From contig UCEU01000042.1 of assembly GCA_900471485.1 (NCBI GenBank), positions 1-50,152 on the forward strand: a stretch of 50,152 bases of DNA, in the 5' to 3' direction. The translations under genes were made by a program, and so were the position numbers. Position 1 is the stretch's first letter; each line of letters begins with the position of its first letter. This document shows, in pieces, positions 39,081 to 47,994 of the stretch. Below the pieces are notes generated by a model. The model saw only the letters and a program-made list of their open reading frames with translations. It made no database searches and had not been told where the DNA came from. This stretch comes from Hyphomicrobiales bacterium. GTDB taxonomy: Bacteria > Pseudomonadota > Alphaproteobacteria > Rhizobiales > Rhizobiaceae.

Positions 39081-41387
39081 TTATGCGACGTTGTTGCGGC
39101 GGCGCTGGACGGGCGTGCGGCGGCCGATGGCCTCCTGCAGAAGCACGATGTTCTGCGAGGGCACGGGCGGCGAGAAGACGTAGCCCTGGACGAGATCGGT
39201 CGCCCGGTACTTGTTGAGAAGCGACAGCTGCTCTGCCGTCTCCACGCCTTCGGTGACGATCTTCAGCCCGAGTTCGCGGGCAAGGTTGACCGTGCCGCGC
39301 AGGAGCTTCAGGCGACGGCCGTCCTCCACGATGTTACGCAGGAACGAGCGGTCGATCTTGATGATATCGAGCGGCAGCGTGTCGAGATAGCTGAGGCTGG
39401 AGAAGCCGGTGCCGAAATCGTCGATGGCAATGGTGATGCCGCTGTTGCGCAGTTCCGCCAGGATCGCCCGGACGGCGGCCGGCTCGTCGATCAGGCAGCT
39501 TTCGGTGATTTCCAGATGCAGCCGCTGCGGCTTCAGTCCGGAATTCTTCAGCGCCTCCGAAACGACCGAGAGGATGTCGTTGTCGCGCAGGTCGCGCGCC
39601 GAGAGGTTGACCGACACCGCGATATGCTCCGGCCAAGTCATGCAGTCCATGCAGGCCTTCATCAGGATGAAGCGGGTGATCTCGGAAATGATGCCCATGT
39701 CCTCGGCAAGCCGGATGAACACGTCTGGCGGGATCGCGCCCTTCTCGGGATGCACCCAGCGCGCCAGTGCCTCCGCGCATTCGATACGCGAGCCGTCGGC
39801 CTTGAACATCGGCTGGTAGGCGATGTTGAGGCCCTGCGAGGCGACGGCTTCGCGCAGGTCCGCCTTCAGCTTCTGCTTTTCGATATAGCGGCCGTCCATC
39901 TCGCGCTCGAAGCCGGAAATGCCGCCACGCTCCTTGGACTTGCTCTCGAACAGCGCCAGATCCGCCTTGATGCTCCATTCGTCCATCGCGAATGCATCGC
40001 TTTCGAGAATGGCGAAGCCGGCCGAGAGCGACACCAGGAAGGTGACGTCGTCGGCCTCGTAGTTGCCCTGGATCTCGGCATGCACGCGGCGGATCTCGGC
40101 GTCCATCGCCTCGGCATCCTTGGCGTGCGGGAAGAACAGGATGAACTGGTCGCCCATCAGGCGGCCAACGATCGCCTTGCGCGCCCGTTCCTCGATGCGG
40201 TTGGCGATGGCGCACAGCAGCCGGTCGCCGGTGATATGGCCGCGCATGTCGTTGACATGCTTGAACTCGTCGATATCGAGAACCATGAAGCCGAGCGGCC
40301 CGCGCTTCTTCGGATGCTTGTTCAGGTAGTCCTGCACCAGATGGCTGAAATATTCGCGGTTCGGCAGGCCGGTGAGCGCGTCGAAGCGGACCATGTGCAG
40401 GATCTTCTGCTCCGCCTTCACGCGGCTCGACACGTCCTCGAAGATCAGCACGGCGCCGCCGTCGGCGCGGCGGCTGGCGGAGAATTCGAGCGACAGCTCC
40501 TCGGGGAAATGAATGAGGATGCGCGACAGCTTGCCTTCGGCCACATGCGTCAGCTGCCTGATGATCAGCTCCGGCTGCGATGCATCCATGAAATTGTAGC
40601 GCGCGCCATAGCGCAGCACCGCACCGAGATCCCGATCCTTGAGGCGGTCCGGAGCGCCGATCTTCAGGAGCTCGCAGGCCTTGCGGTTGATGACCTGAAT
40701 CCGGCTATCGGCATCGACCATGACGAGGCCGTGCGGCATGTTGTTGAGCGCGGTGTCGAAACGATCGGCGATCGAGGTGATCTCACGCCGCGCGATGACG
40801 TTCTCGTAGAGGAACTCGCGCACGCCGTTGGCCATCGCCCGCGTCGTCAGCCAGAAGGGAATGAGGAAGATCGACAGGATGCCGCGATAGAAATCCATCG
40901 CCATCAGGCTGCAGATGATCATCGGCAGGCAGCAGGTGAACGTCTGCAGGTCGACCGCCATGCGCGAGCCGTAGTTGCGGCCGACGACCGAAACCATGGT
41001 CGCCATCGTCACCGCGATGCTGGCAAGCTCGGAGAAGCTGTCGTGCAGCGTGAAGATAGCATAGCCGCTGCAGATGCCGAGCAGCGTCGTGGTGCAGGCG
41101 GCGCCGGCGACAAGAATCCGCTCCCAATGCTCGATATCGGCGCGCGACATCTTTTCCTTGTCGATGCGGTCGAACTGCCGGAAGGTGACCATGCGCGCGC
41201 AGAAGACGGCGAGAAAGGCTGCGGCCAGCCAGACATACATGGTGGATTCGGTCTTGAAGGCGATCGCCAGGCAGGTAGCGCTGTGCACGATCACGCCAGC
41301 GAGCAGCGTCATGCGGTTCCCGGAGAGGGAACTCACAAACGACAGATATACATCCGTAGGGACCCTGCTCGGGCTATCTGGCTTCAT
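39081..41387 (-). CDS. GGDEF-EAL protein (probable cyclic-di-GMP phosphodiesterase)
   Basis: The 768-residue product has an N-terminal membrane region of about five or six helices (residues about 20-190), a PAS-like segment, a GGDEF domain and a C-terminal EAL domain. In the GGDEF domain the catalytic motif reads MGDQF (residues 411-415) instead of GGDEF, so cyclase activity is doubtful. The EAL domain is intact: EALARW at residue 539, HLEITES, AIDDFGTGF, IIKIDRSFL, TEGVET and VQGYVF. It is therefore likely to degrade cyclic di-GMP, with the GGDEF part serving a regulatory role. It faces the TRAP permease genes and precedes the FeeM-like gene. Confidence 0.92.
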   Translation of the reverse strand: MKPDSPSRVPTDVYLSFVSSLSGNRMTLLAGVIVHSATCLAIAFKTESTMYVWLAAAFLAVFCARMVTFRQFDRIDKEKMSRADIEHWERILVAGAACTTTLLGICSGYAIFTLHDSFSELASIAVTMATMVSVVGRNYGSRMAVDLQTFTCCLPMIICSLMAMDFYRGILSIFLIPFWLTTRAMANGVREFLYENVIARREITSIADRFDTALNNMPHGLVMVDADSRIQVINRKACELLKIGAPDRLKDRDLGAVLRYGARYNFMDASQPELIIRQLTHVAEGKLSRILIHFPEELSLEFSASRRADGGAVLIFEDVSSRVKAEQKILHMVRFDALTGLPNREYFSHLVQDYLNKHPKKRGPLGFMVLDIDEFKHVNDMRGHITGDRLLCAIANRIEERARKAIVGRLMGDQFILFFPHAKDAEAMDAEIRRVHAEIQGNYEADDVTFLVSLSAGFAILESDAFAMDEWSIKADLALFESKSKERGGISGFEREMDGRYIEKQKLKADLREAVASQGLNIAYQPMFKADGSRIECAEALARWVHPEKGAIPPDVFIRLAEDMGIISEITRFILMKACMDCMTWPEHIAVSVNLSARDLRDNDILSVVSEALKNSGLKPQRLHLEITESCLIDEPAAVRAILAELRNSGITIAIDDFGTGFSSLSYLDTLPLDIIKIDRSFLRNIVEDGRRLKLLRGTVNLARELGLKIVTEGVETAEQLSLLNKYRATDLVQGYVFSPPVPSQNIVLLQEAIGRRTPVQRRRNNVA

Positions 41388-41751
41388 CCAATATTTTCCC
41401 TGTACCCCAGCACTCTACCGCCAACCCTTTAAAAATTGATTTCTCGCGTCGAACACATTCGGCTCTTTTTATACAACCAAAGCAAGAACATGCCGCCGGA
41501 ATCGCTGTTTATGCAGCCATACAGAGAGGTTTGAAACTAAGGCACTCCACCCGCAGGTTGTCCACCGCCGCCGAGCAAGCGCGGCAGGCGAGTGCCCTCA
41601 TGGCGGGAACTTGGCCCCTCCTCGCGCCCGCGCGTCCCTATAAGACTTTAATCCAACAACGGCCCTTCCGGCTTTCATTTTAGAAATCGCTGGTCTACCA
41701 ATTCACTTGGGAGAACGCGGCGCAAAGCCGCGAATAAACGGGGGAGAAGGC
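41388..41751. other. Divergent intergenic region between GGDEF-EAL and TRAP genes
   Basis: 364 bases with no credible gene. It must carry promoters for both directions. Before the TRAP small permease it holds a palindromic TGGT/ACCA operator candidate and, next to the start, a purine-rich GGGGGAGAAGG ribosome binding site. Between 41480 and 41640 the sequence is GC-rich and shows no clear structure. Confidence 0.6.
41691..41700 (+). promoter_or_regulatory. GntR-type operator candidate upstream of the TRAP permease genes
   Basis: TGGTCTACCA is a TGGT-N2-ACCA palindrome 52 bases upstream of the dctQ-like start. It fits the pattern of the FadR-type GntR family (PdhR, LldR and relatives), which control lactate, pyruvate and sugar-acid genes. 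The flanking AATT to the right extends the resemblance to ATTGGT-ACCAAT sites. No GntR gene lies in the window. Confidence 0.4.
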
Positions 41752-42291
41752 ATGCCGGTTTTTCTGGCCGTCAGCCGGCTGATCGATGCGATCAGCCAGT
41801 TCATGGGCAAGCTGTCCGAATACATGGTGCTGTTCTGCTGTCTGATCAGCGCCGCCAACGCTCTGATCCGCTATACGTTCAACTACAGTTCCAACGGCTG
41901 GCTCGAGATCCAGTGGTATCTCTTCGCCTTCGTCGTGGTGCTGGGTGCTGCCCATACGCTCAGGATGAACGAGCACGTCCGCGTCGACCTGATCTACGGC
42001 TCGGTCTCCGAAAGGGCAAAGCTCTGGATCGACGTCATTGGCCTGATCATCTTCCTGCTTCCCGCCTGCCTGTTTCTCACCTGGCTCTGCTGGCCATTCT
42101 TCTGGCTGGCCTACAAGCAGCACGAGATCTCCGCCAATGCAGGCGGCCTGATCCGCTGGCCGGTGAAGCTGATCATGTTCGCCGGTTTCGGGCTGCTGAC
42201 GCTGCAGGGCATATCCGAGCTGATCAAGCGCATCGCCGCGCTGACCGGCCACCTCAGCATCGACACCAAATACGAAAAACCGCTGCAGTAA
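41752..42291 (+). CDS. TRAP transporter small permease (DctQ-like)
   Basis: The ATG at 41752, directly behind GGGGGAGAAGG, gives 179 residues with four hydrophobic helices. The sequence has the FcbT2/DctQ pattern, with RMNEHVRVDLIYGSVSERAK between helices two and three. It forms the membrane part of a tripartite ATP-independent periplasmic transporter together with the large permease that starts 20 bases later. The subgroup (mannitol/chloroaromatic, COG4665-like) takes up 2-oxo- or hydroxy acids in studied relatives; the substrate here is not known. Confidence 0.92.
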   Translation: MPVFLAVSRLIDAISQFMGKLSEYMVLFCCLISAANALIRYTFNYSSNGWLEIQWYLFAFVVVLGAAHTLRMNEHVRVDLIYGSVSERAKLWIDVIGLIIFLLPACLFLTWLCWPFFWLAYKQHEISANAGGLIRWPVKLIMFAGFGLLTLQGISELIKRIAALTGHLSIDTKYEKPLQ

Positions 42292-42311
42292 GCGGACCGG
42301 GAGGAGCGCCT

Positions 42312-43820
42312 TTGTTCGATTTCGGCATCATTCCGCCGGCCATGTTCGTGGGCATGGTCCTGTTCATGCTCTACGGTTTCCCGGTGGCCTTTTCGCTGGC
42401 CGCCGTCGGCCTGTTCTTCGGCCTGATCGGCATCGCCACCGATCATTTCAGCGAGGCCTTCCTGCAGGCGCTGCCGCTGCGCATCTTCGGCATCGTCTCC
42501 AACGACCTCCTGCTCGCCATCCCCTTCTTCACCTTCATGGGCGCCATCCTCGAGCGCTGCGGTTTGGCGGAAGACCTGCTCGAGGGCATGGGCAAGCTCT
42601 TCGGCCGCGTTCCGGGCGGGCTCGCCTATGCGGTCATCCTTGTCGGCGCGGTGCTCGGCGCGATCACCGGAACGGTCGCCGCCTCCGTCATCACCATGGG
42701 CGTCATCTCGCTCCCGATCATGCTGCGCTACGGCTACAGCCCGAGGCTAGCCACCGGCGTCATCGCGGCATCCGGCACTATCACCCAGGTCATCCCGCCC
42801 TCGCTCGTTCTCGTCGTGCTTGCCGACCAGCTCGGCAAGTCGGTGGGCGACATGTATCTCGGCGCCATCGGCCCCTCGATCCTGCAGGTGGCGATCTTCA
42901 TGGGCTATATCCTGGTCCTGTCGATCCTCCGCCCGGCCAGCGTGCCGCCGCTTCCCAAGGAAGTGCGCGGCGATCTCAGCTGGGCGCTGCTCTTAAAGGT
43001 CCTGGCCGGCATGGTCCCGTCGATCGTGCTGATATTCCTGGTGCTCGGCACCATCTTCATGGGTCTTGCGACACCGACGGAGGCCGGCGCGCTCGGCGTC
43101 GTCGGCGCCATGGCGCTTGCCGCCATGCACCGCCGCCTGACCTGGCCGCTGATCCGCGAAGCCATGCGCTCGACGACGCTGATCACCTCGATGGTGGTGA
43201 TGATCCTGATCGGCTCCACCTGCTTCAGCCTCGTCTTCCAGGGCATGGACGGCTCGCGCTGGATCGAGCACATGCTCTCGGGCATTCCCGGCGGCCCGGT
43301 CGGCTTCCTGATCTTCGTCAACATCTTCATCTTCGTGCTCGCCTTCTTCCTCGATTTCTTCGAGATCGCCTTCATCGTCATCCCGATGCTGGCCCCGGTC
43401 GCCTCGGCGCTCGGCATCGACCTGATCTGGTTCGGCGTCCTGATCTGCGTCAACATGCAGACCAGCTTCATGCACCCGCCCTTCGGCTTCGCGCTCTTCT
43501 ATCTCCGCTCGATCGCCGACCGCAGCGTCAAGACCTCGGATATCTACATGGGCGCCCTGCCCTGGGTCGGCATGCAGCTCATCCTCGTCGCCATCGTGAT
43601 CTTCTGGCCGCAATCGGTGACCTACTGGCTGAACAAGGGGCCGCAGGTGGACCTGAACACGATCAAGATCGAAGTCCCCGGCTTCAACGGCAACGGGCTT
43701 GGCACCCCACCCGGGATGCCAGGCCTGGCGCTGCCGCCGATGAATGGATTGCCGGGGCAACCGCCGGCGCAGGTGAAACCCGCGCAGCCGGATTTGAGCA
43801 AGCCGCCGGATATAAAGTAA
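42312..43820 (+). CDS. TRAP transporter large permease (DctM-like)
   Basis: A roughly 502-residue membrane protein of the DctM family with about 12 helices. The TTG at 42312 has GGAGGAG six bases upstream and gives the family's N terminus (FDFGIIPPAMFVGMVLFMLYG); the ATG at 42342 is an alternative but has no such site. The frame is open farther upstream only in a shadow of dctQ. The C terminus carries an unusual Pro/Gly-rich tail of about 40 residues (PGMPGLALPPMNGLPGQPPA and on). It forms the ion-coupled channel of the transporter. Confidence 0.93.
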   Translation: MFDFGIIPPAMFVGMVLFMLYGFPVAFSLAAVGLFFGLIGIATDHFSEAFLQALPLRIFGIVSNDLLLAIPFFTFMGAILERCGLAEDLLEGMGKLFGRVPGGLAYAVILVGAVLGAITGTVAASVITMGVISLPIMLRYGYSPRLATGVIAASGTITQVIPPSLVLVVLADQLGKSVGDMYLGAIGPSILQVAIFMGYILVLSILRPASVPPLPKEVRGDLSWALLLKVLAGMVPSIVLIFLVLGTIFMGLATPTEAGALGVVGAMALAAMHRRLTWPLIREAMRSTTLITSMVVMILIGSTCFSLVFQGMDGSRWIEHMLSGIPGGPVGFLIFVNIFIFVLAFFLDFFEIAFIVIPMLAPVASALGIDLIWFGVLICVNMQTSFMHPPFGFALFYLRSIADRSVKTSDIYMGALPWVGMQLILVAIVIFWPQSVTYWLNKGPQVDLNTIKIEVPGFNGNGLGTPPGMPGLALPPMNGLPGQPPAQVKPAQPDLSKPPDIK

Positions 43821-43850
43821 TCAGGAAGAGAGCACCCAGGGCTTTCAAAA

Positions 43851-43994
43851 AGTCCCCTCCCCAACCCCTCCCCACAAGGGGGAGGGGCTAACCTAGGTTC
43901 AACGCCTCGGCAAAAAGAGGGCTTATGGTGGGGCAAGAAGGGCGCAACAGGTTAAGCCCCTCCCCCTTGTGGGGAGGGGTTTGGGGCGGGGTCT
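43851..43994. repeat. 144-bp palindromic mobile-like element (copy 1)
   Basis: The element begins AGTCCCCTCCCC and ends as its inverse, GGGGCGGGGTCT. Inverted ends of about 45 bases, each with an internal palindrome centred on CCCCTCCCCACAAGGGGGAG, flank a non-coding centre of about 60 bases. The ends recur at 50017 to the window edge with a different centre. It sits exactly between the convergent dctM and dctP genes. It has no coding capacity, so it would be moved by a transposase elsewhere, or copied by recombination. Confidence 0.8.
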
Positions 43995-44012
43995 TTCTTT
44001 AGAGCGAAACCT

Positions 44013-45119
44013 TCAGATCTTCCCAGCCCGCTGCTGGATCATCATGAACGTATCGAACGTATACTCCGACAGCTGCATCCAGAGATACGCGTCGCGCTTG
44101 AACGCCGTCTGATCCTCGTAGATCTTCTTGAAGTAGGGATTGGATGCCGAGATCTCGGCGTAGATGTTGAGCGAGGCCTGGAAGCAGGCTTCCATGATTT
44201 CCTGGCTGAAGGGCCGGAGCGTCGCGCCCTCGGCCACCAACTGCTTCAGCGCCGGCGGGTTCTTCATGTCGTACTTCGCCATCATGTTGGTGTTGGCGAA
44301 GGCGCAGGCATCGGTGAGGGCCGCCTGGTAGTGCTTCGGCAGGCTGTTCCACTTTTCCAGGTTGAAGAAGGCATGCACCGTAGGGCCGCCCTCCCACCAG
44401 CCGGGATAGTAGTAGTACTTGGCGACCTTGTGCAGCCCGAGCTTCAGGTCGTCATAGGGGCCGACGAACTCCGACGCGTCGATCGTGCCCTTCTCAAGCG
44501 CCGGATAGATGTCGCCGCCGGCGATCTGCTGCGGGATGACGCCGACCTTGCTGATCACCTGTCCGGCAAGGCCGGCGATGCGCATCTTGACGCCCTTCAG
44601 ATCATCAAGCGTATTGATTTCCTTGCGGAACCAGCCGCCCATCTGGGCGCCGGTATTGCCCGCCGGCAGGCCGTAGATGCCCTGCGTGGCGTAGAATTCG
44701 TTCATCAGCGTGTTGCCGTTGCCCTCGTAGAACCAGGCATTGGTGAGGCGCCCGTTGAGACCGAAGGGAATGGCCGTGCCGATCGCGTAGGTCGGGTCCT
44801 TGCCGACGAAGTAATAGGAGCAGGTGTGCGCCGCTTCCACCGTTCCGGCGCTGACGGCATCGGCCGCCTGCAGGCCGGGAATGATCTCGCCGGCGGCAAA
44901 GGGCTGGATGGTGAAGTTGCCGTCGGTGGATGCGGCCAGATGCTTGGCGATGTCGTCGGCCGCGCCGTAGATCGTGTCCAGGCTCTTCGGAAACGAGGAT
45001 GTCATGCGCCAGGCGATCTTCGGATTTTCCTGCGCGATGGCGGGTGCCGCCAAAGCCGTTGCGGCGACGGCACCGGCGCCCGCTGTTCCTGCCTTCTTGA
45101 AGAATGAACGACGATCCAT
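44013..45119 (-). CDS. TRAP transporter substrate-binding protein (DctP-like)
   Basis: A 368-residue periplasmic binding protein from the ATG at 45119, preceded by GGGAGG at six bases. The N terminus has the twin-arginine signal MDRRSFFKKAGTAGAGAVAA and cleavage after AIAQ, so it is exported folded. The mature protein has the DctP fold of the COG4663 group (FcbT1/TakP-like), with KIAWRMTSSFPKSLDTIYGAAD at the start and GPYDDLKLGLHKVAKYYYYPGWWEG later. Relatives bind 2-oxo acids. The gene converges on dctM, with the palindromic element between them, so it must be expressed independently of the permease genes. Confidence 0.93.
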   Translation of the reverse strand: MDRRSFFKKAGTAGAGAVAATALAAPAIAQENPKIAWRMTSSFPKSLDTIYGAADDIAKHLAASTDGNFTIQPFAAGEIIPGLQAADAVSAGTVEAAHTCSYYFVGKDPTYAIGTAIPFGLNGRLTNAWFYEGNGNTLMNEFYATQGIYGLPAGNTGAQMGGWFRKEINTLDDLKGVKMRIAGLAGQVISKVGVIPQQIAGGDIYPALEKGTIDASEFVGPYDDLKLGLHKVAKYYYYPGWWEGGPTVHAFFNLEKWNSLPKHYQAALTDACAFANTNMMAKYDMKNPPALKQLVAEGATLRPFSQEIMEACFQASLNIYAEISASNPYFKKIYEDQTAFKRDAYLWMQLSEYTFDTFMMIQQRAGKI

Positions 45120-45405
45120 CAAAAACCTCCCGTTGGTGGTGCCGCGAGGCCATCCCTCATCCCTGCCCGCGACCCTGACGGGAGCTAAGCATGCGCACGC
45201 ACCGGTTTCAAGCGCCGCGCCATTAGTCTTTGGGATCACGACCGCAATATGGCGAGCCCGGCATTTCGATCTGAATCAGCGGCTTAGCATCAGGGTGACC
45301 GAATGGGCACGATCCGCCGCAATTCCGCCCGCGATTGCGTGGAAACGTTGACATCACGGCCATTCTGGTTTCTCAGATGATTGGCCCGCACACTCCGGAA
45401 AAACC

Positions 45406-46188
45406 ATGACCAAGCCCATCGTCGCCGTCCCCGCCGATATCCGCGCCTTCAATGGCACCGACTGGCATGCCGTGCAGCACCAGTATGTGCGCGCCGCGCT
45501 GAACGCCGCCGGCGTGATGAGCTTCATCATCCCCGCCTTCGAGGAAGGCTACGACACCGATGCCATCCTCGACCGCGTCGATGGCGTGCTGGTCTCCGGC
45601 TCGGCCACCAATGTCCATCCCTCGCTCTACGGCATGGAAGCCACCGAGGCCGACGGCCCCTTCGACCCCGCCCGCGACGCTACCACCCTGCCGCTGATCC
45701 GCCGTGCGCTCGACCGCGCGATCCCACTGCTCGCCATCTGCCGCGGCATCCAGGAGCTGAACGTCGCGCTCGGCGGCACGCTGGCAAGCGAGATTCAGGA
45801 CCAGCCCGGCATCTGGGACCACCGCACGCCGCCGGAAAAAGACCGCAACGGCATGTACGAGATCCGCCAGAGCGTCATCATCCGCGAGGGCTCCTGCATC
45901 GCCGGCATCGTCGGATCGGGCGAGGTCAAGGTGAACTCCCTGCACCGCCAGGCAATCGCGAAGACCGCACCGCGTCTGGCTGTCGAGGCGGTCGCCGAGG
46001 ACGGCACCGTCGAGGCCGTCTCCGTGATCGACGCCAAGGCCTTTGCCGTCGGCGTCCAGTGGCATCCCGAATACTGGGCCGAGACCGACAAGCCCTCCAA
46101 CCAGATCTTCACGGCCTTCGGAGACGCCGTCCGGCAATACGCCGCGACGCGCCAGCCCGCGGCCTCCCCGGCGAAAGTACCCGCCTGA
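45406..46188 (+). CDS. Gamma-glutamyl-gamma-aminobutyrate hydrolase family protein (peptidase C26)
   Basis: A 260-residue class-I glutamine amidotransferase-like hydrolase. The catalytic triad is visible: Cys112 in LLAICRGIQELNVALGG, His220 and Glu222 in GVQWHPEYW; NSLHRQAI near residue 181 is a family block. The best-known relative, PuuD, hydrolyses gamma-glutamyl-GABA in putrescine breakdown, but related enzymes act on other gamma-glutamyl compounds. No puu gene lies nearby. It is followed by an ABC-F gene 88 bases later. Confidence 0.9.
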   Translation: MTKPIVAVPADIRAFNGTDWHAVQHQYVRAALNAAGVMSFIIPAFEEGYDTDAILDRVDGVLVSGSATNVHPSLYGMEATEADGPFDPARDATTLPLIRRALDRAIPLLAICRGIQELNVALGGTLASEIQDQPGIWDHRTPPEKDRNGMYEIRQSVIIREGSCIAGIVGSGEVKVNSLHRQAIAKTAPRLAVEAVAEDGTVEAVSVIDAKAFAVGVQWHPEYWAETDKPSNQIFTAFGDAVRQYAATRQPAASPAKVPA

Positions 46189-46276
46189 CGCCAAGGCCAA
46201 TCAGACAAGACATCGAGACCGCGCCCCGTGATCCCAAGGCACAAGGGCGCCTGCAACAGTTCGGACCACACGTGAC

Positions 46277-47899
46277 ATGATACGCATCGAAAACATCAGC
46301 AAGCAGAACAGCCACCGCATCCTCTTCATCGAGGCATCGGCCGCGCTGAACCGGGGCGAGAAGGTCGGCCTCGTCGGCCCCAACGGCGCCGGCAAGACCA
46401 CCCTCTTCCGCATGATCACGGGCCAGGAAGAGCCCGATGAAGGCCAGGTCTCGCCCGACAAGGGCGTGACGATCGGCTACTTCAACCAGGATGTCGGCGA
46501 AATGTCCGGCCGCAGCGCCGTTGCCGAAGTCATGGAAGGCGCCGGCCCGGTCAGCATCGTCGCGGCCGAGTTGCGCCAGCTCGAAGCCGAGATGGTCGAT
46601 CCCGACAAGCTCGACGAGATGGACCGCATCATCGAGCGCTACGGCGAGGTGCAGGCCCGCTACGAGGAACTCGACGGCTATGCGCTGGAGGGCCGCGCCC
46701 GCGAAGTGCTTGCCGGCCTGAGCTTCAGCCAGGAAATGATGGATGGCGATGTCGGCGGCCTCTCCGGCGGCTGGAAGATGCGCGTGGCGCTGGCCCGCAT
46801 CCTTCTGATGCGCCCCGACGTCATGCTGCTCGACGAACCGAGCAACCACCTGGACCTGGAAAGCCTGATCTGGCTCGAGGAGTTCCTGAAGGGCTATGAC
46901 GGCGCCCTGCTGATGACCTCGCACGACCGCGAGTTCATGAACCGCATCGTCACCAAGATCATCGAGATCGACGGCGGCTCGCTCAACAGCTATTCCGGCG
47001 ATTACGGCTTCTACGAGCAGCAGCGCGCCCAGAATGAAAAGCAGCAGCAGGCGCAGTTCGAGCGCCAGCAGGCGATGCTCGCCAAGGAAATCAAGTTCAT
47101 CGAGCGTTTCAAGGCACGCGCCAGCCACGCCTCGCAGGTGCAGAGTCGCGTCAAGAAGCTGGAGAAGATCGACCGCGTCGAGCCGCCCAAGCGCCGCCAG
47201 ACCGTCGCCTTCGAATTCCAGCCGGCGCCGCGCTCGGGCGAAGATGTCATCAACATCAAGAACGTGCACAAGAAATACGGCAGCCGGACGATCTATGAAG
47301 GCCTCGACTTCATGGTCCGCCGCAAGGAACGCTGGTGCATCATGGGCATCAACGGCGCCGGCAAGTCGACGCTCCTGAAGCTGGTCACGGGTTCGACCGA
47401 CCCGGACGAGGGCAGCGTCGCGCTCGGCGCCAGCGTCAAGCTCGGATACTTCGCCCAGCATGCGATGGACCTCCTGGATGGCGAGGCGACCGTACTGGAA
47501 TGGCTGGAAAGCTCCTTCCCGCGCGCCGGCCAGGCGCCGCTGCGCGCCCTCGCCGGTTGCTTCGGCTTTTCCGGCGACGACGTCGAGAAGAAGTGCCGGG
47601 TGCTATCGGGCGGCGAGAAGGCCCGCCTGGTCATGGCCCACATGCTCTTCGACCCGCCCAATCTCCTCGTCCTCGACGAGCCGACCAACCACCTCGATCT
47701 CGACACCAAGGAAATGCTGATCAAGGCGCTATCGCAATACGAAGGCACCATGCTCTTCGTCAGCCACGATCGCCACTTCCTGGCGGCCCTTTCCAACCGT
47801 GTGCTGGAACTGACCCCCGACGGCATCCACCAGTACGGCGGCGGCTACACCGAATACGTCGAACGCACAGGCCAGGAAGCACCCGGCCTGCGTAGCTGA
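46277..47899 (+). CDS. ABC-F family ATPase
   Basis: A 540-residue soluble protein with two ABC ATPase domains and no membrane segment. The first domain has VGPNGAGKTT (Lys40), the signature LSGGWKMRVALAR and MLLDEPSNHLDLE; the second has GINGAGKSTLLK, LSGGEKARLVMA and LVLDEPTNHLDLD. A charged Gln-rich linker (QNEKQQQAQFERQQAMLAKE) between them is the ribosome-contacting P-site tether region of ABC-F proteins. These proteins act on translating ribosomes. The exact subgroup (YbiT-, Uup- or EttA-like) cannot be fixed from sequence alone; the length favours a YbiT-like member. Confidence 0.93.
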   Translation: MIRIENISKQNSHRILFIEASAALNRGEKVGLVGPNGAGKTTLFRMITGQEEPDEGQVSPDKGVTIGYFNQDVGEMSGRSAVAEVMEGAGPVSIVAAELRQLEAEMVDPDKLDEMDRIIERYGEVQARYEELDGYALEGRAREVLAGLSFSQEMMDGDVGGLSGGWKMRVALARILLMRPDVMLLDEPSNHLDLESLIWLEEFLKGYDGALLMTSHDREFMNRIVTKIIEIDGGSLNSYSGDYGFYEQQRAQNEKQQQAQFERQQAMLAKEIKFIERFKARASHASQVQSRVKKLEKIDRVEPPKRRQTVAFEFQPAPRSGEDVINIKNVHKKYGSRTIYEGLDFMVRRKERWCIMGINGAGKSTLLKLVTGSTDPDEGSVALGASVKLGYFAQHAMDLLDGEATVLEWLESSFPRAGQAPLRALAGCFGFSGDDVEKKCRVLSGGEKARLVMAHMLFDPPNLLVLDEPTNHLDLDTKEMLIKALSQYEGTMLFVSHDRHFLAALSNRVLELTPDGIHQYGGGYTEYVERTGQEAPGLRS

Positions 47900-47907
47900 T
47901 GAAAAGA

Positions 47908-47935
47908 CCGGGCGGCACGATCTCGCGCCGCCCGG
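47908..47935. terminator. Hairpin after the ABC-F gene
   Basis: CCGGGCGGC and GCCGCCCGG form a perfect 9-bp stem eight bases after the stop codon, with a 10-base loop. There is no T run, so it may mark the mRNA 3' end in a factor-dependent or processing-dependent manner. Confidence 0.5.
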
Positions 47936-47959
47936 CGCTCCCAAAAAGGGCCACACGCA

Positions 47960-47988
47960 TTGCTTGCAAGAACTGAATTTCTTACATA
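47960..47988 (+). promoter_or_regulatory. Promoter candidate for a small RNA
   Basis: TTGCTT (47960-47965) and TACATA (47983-47988) are spaced by exactly 17 bases, close to the sigma-70-type consensus, and lie in a non-coding gap of 331 bases. They point towards the terminator at 48149. The gap otherwise contains no gene with family support. Confidence 0.45.
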
Positions 47989-47994
47989 GATTTC

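Noticed and set aside
41913..42311. Upstream extension of the TRAP large permease frame through dctQ
   Set aside because: The extension is Arg/Ala-rich and overlaps dctQ in another frame; the TTG at 42312 with GGAGGAG gives the family N terminus.
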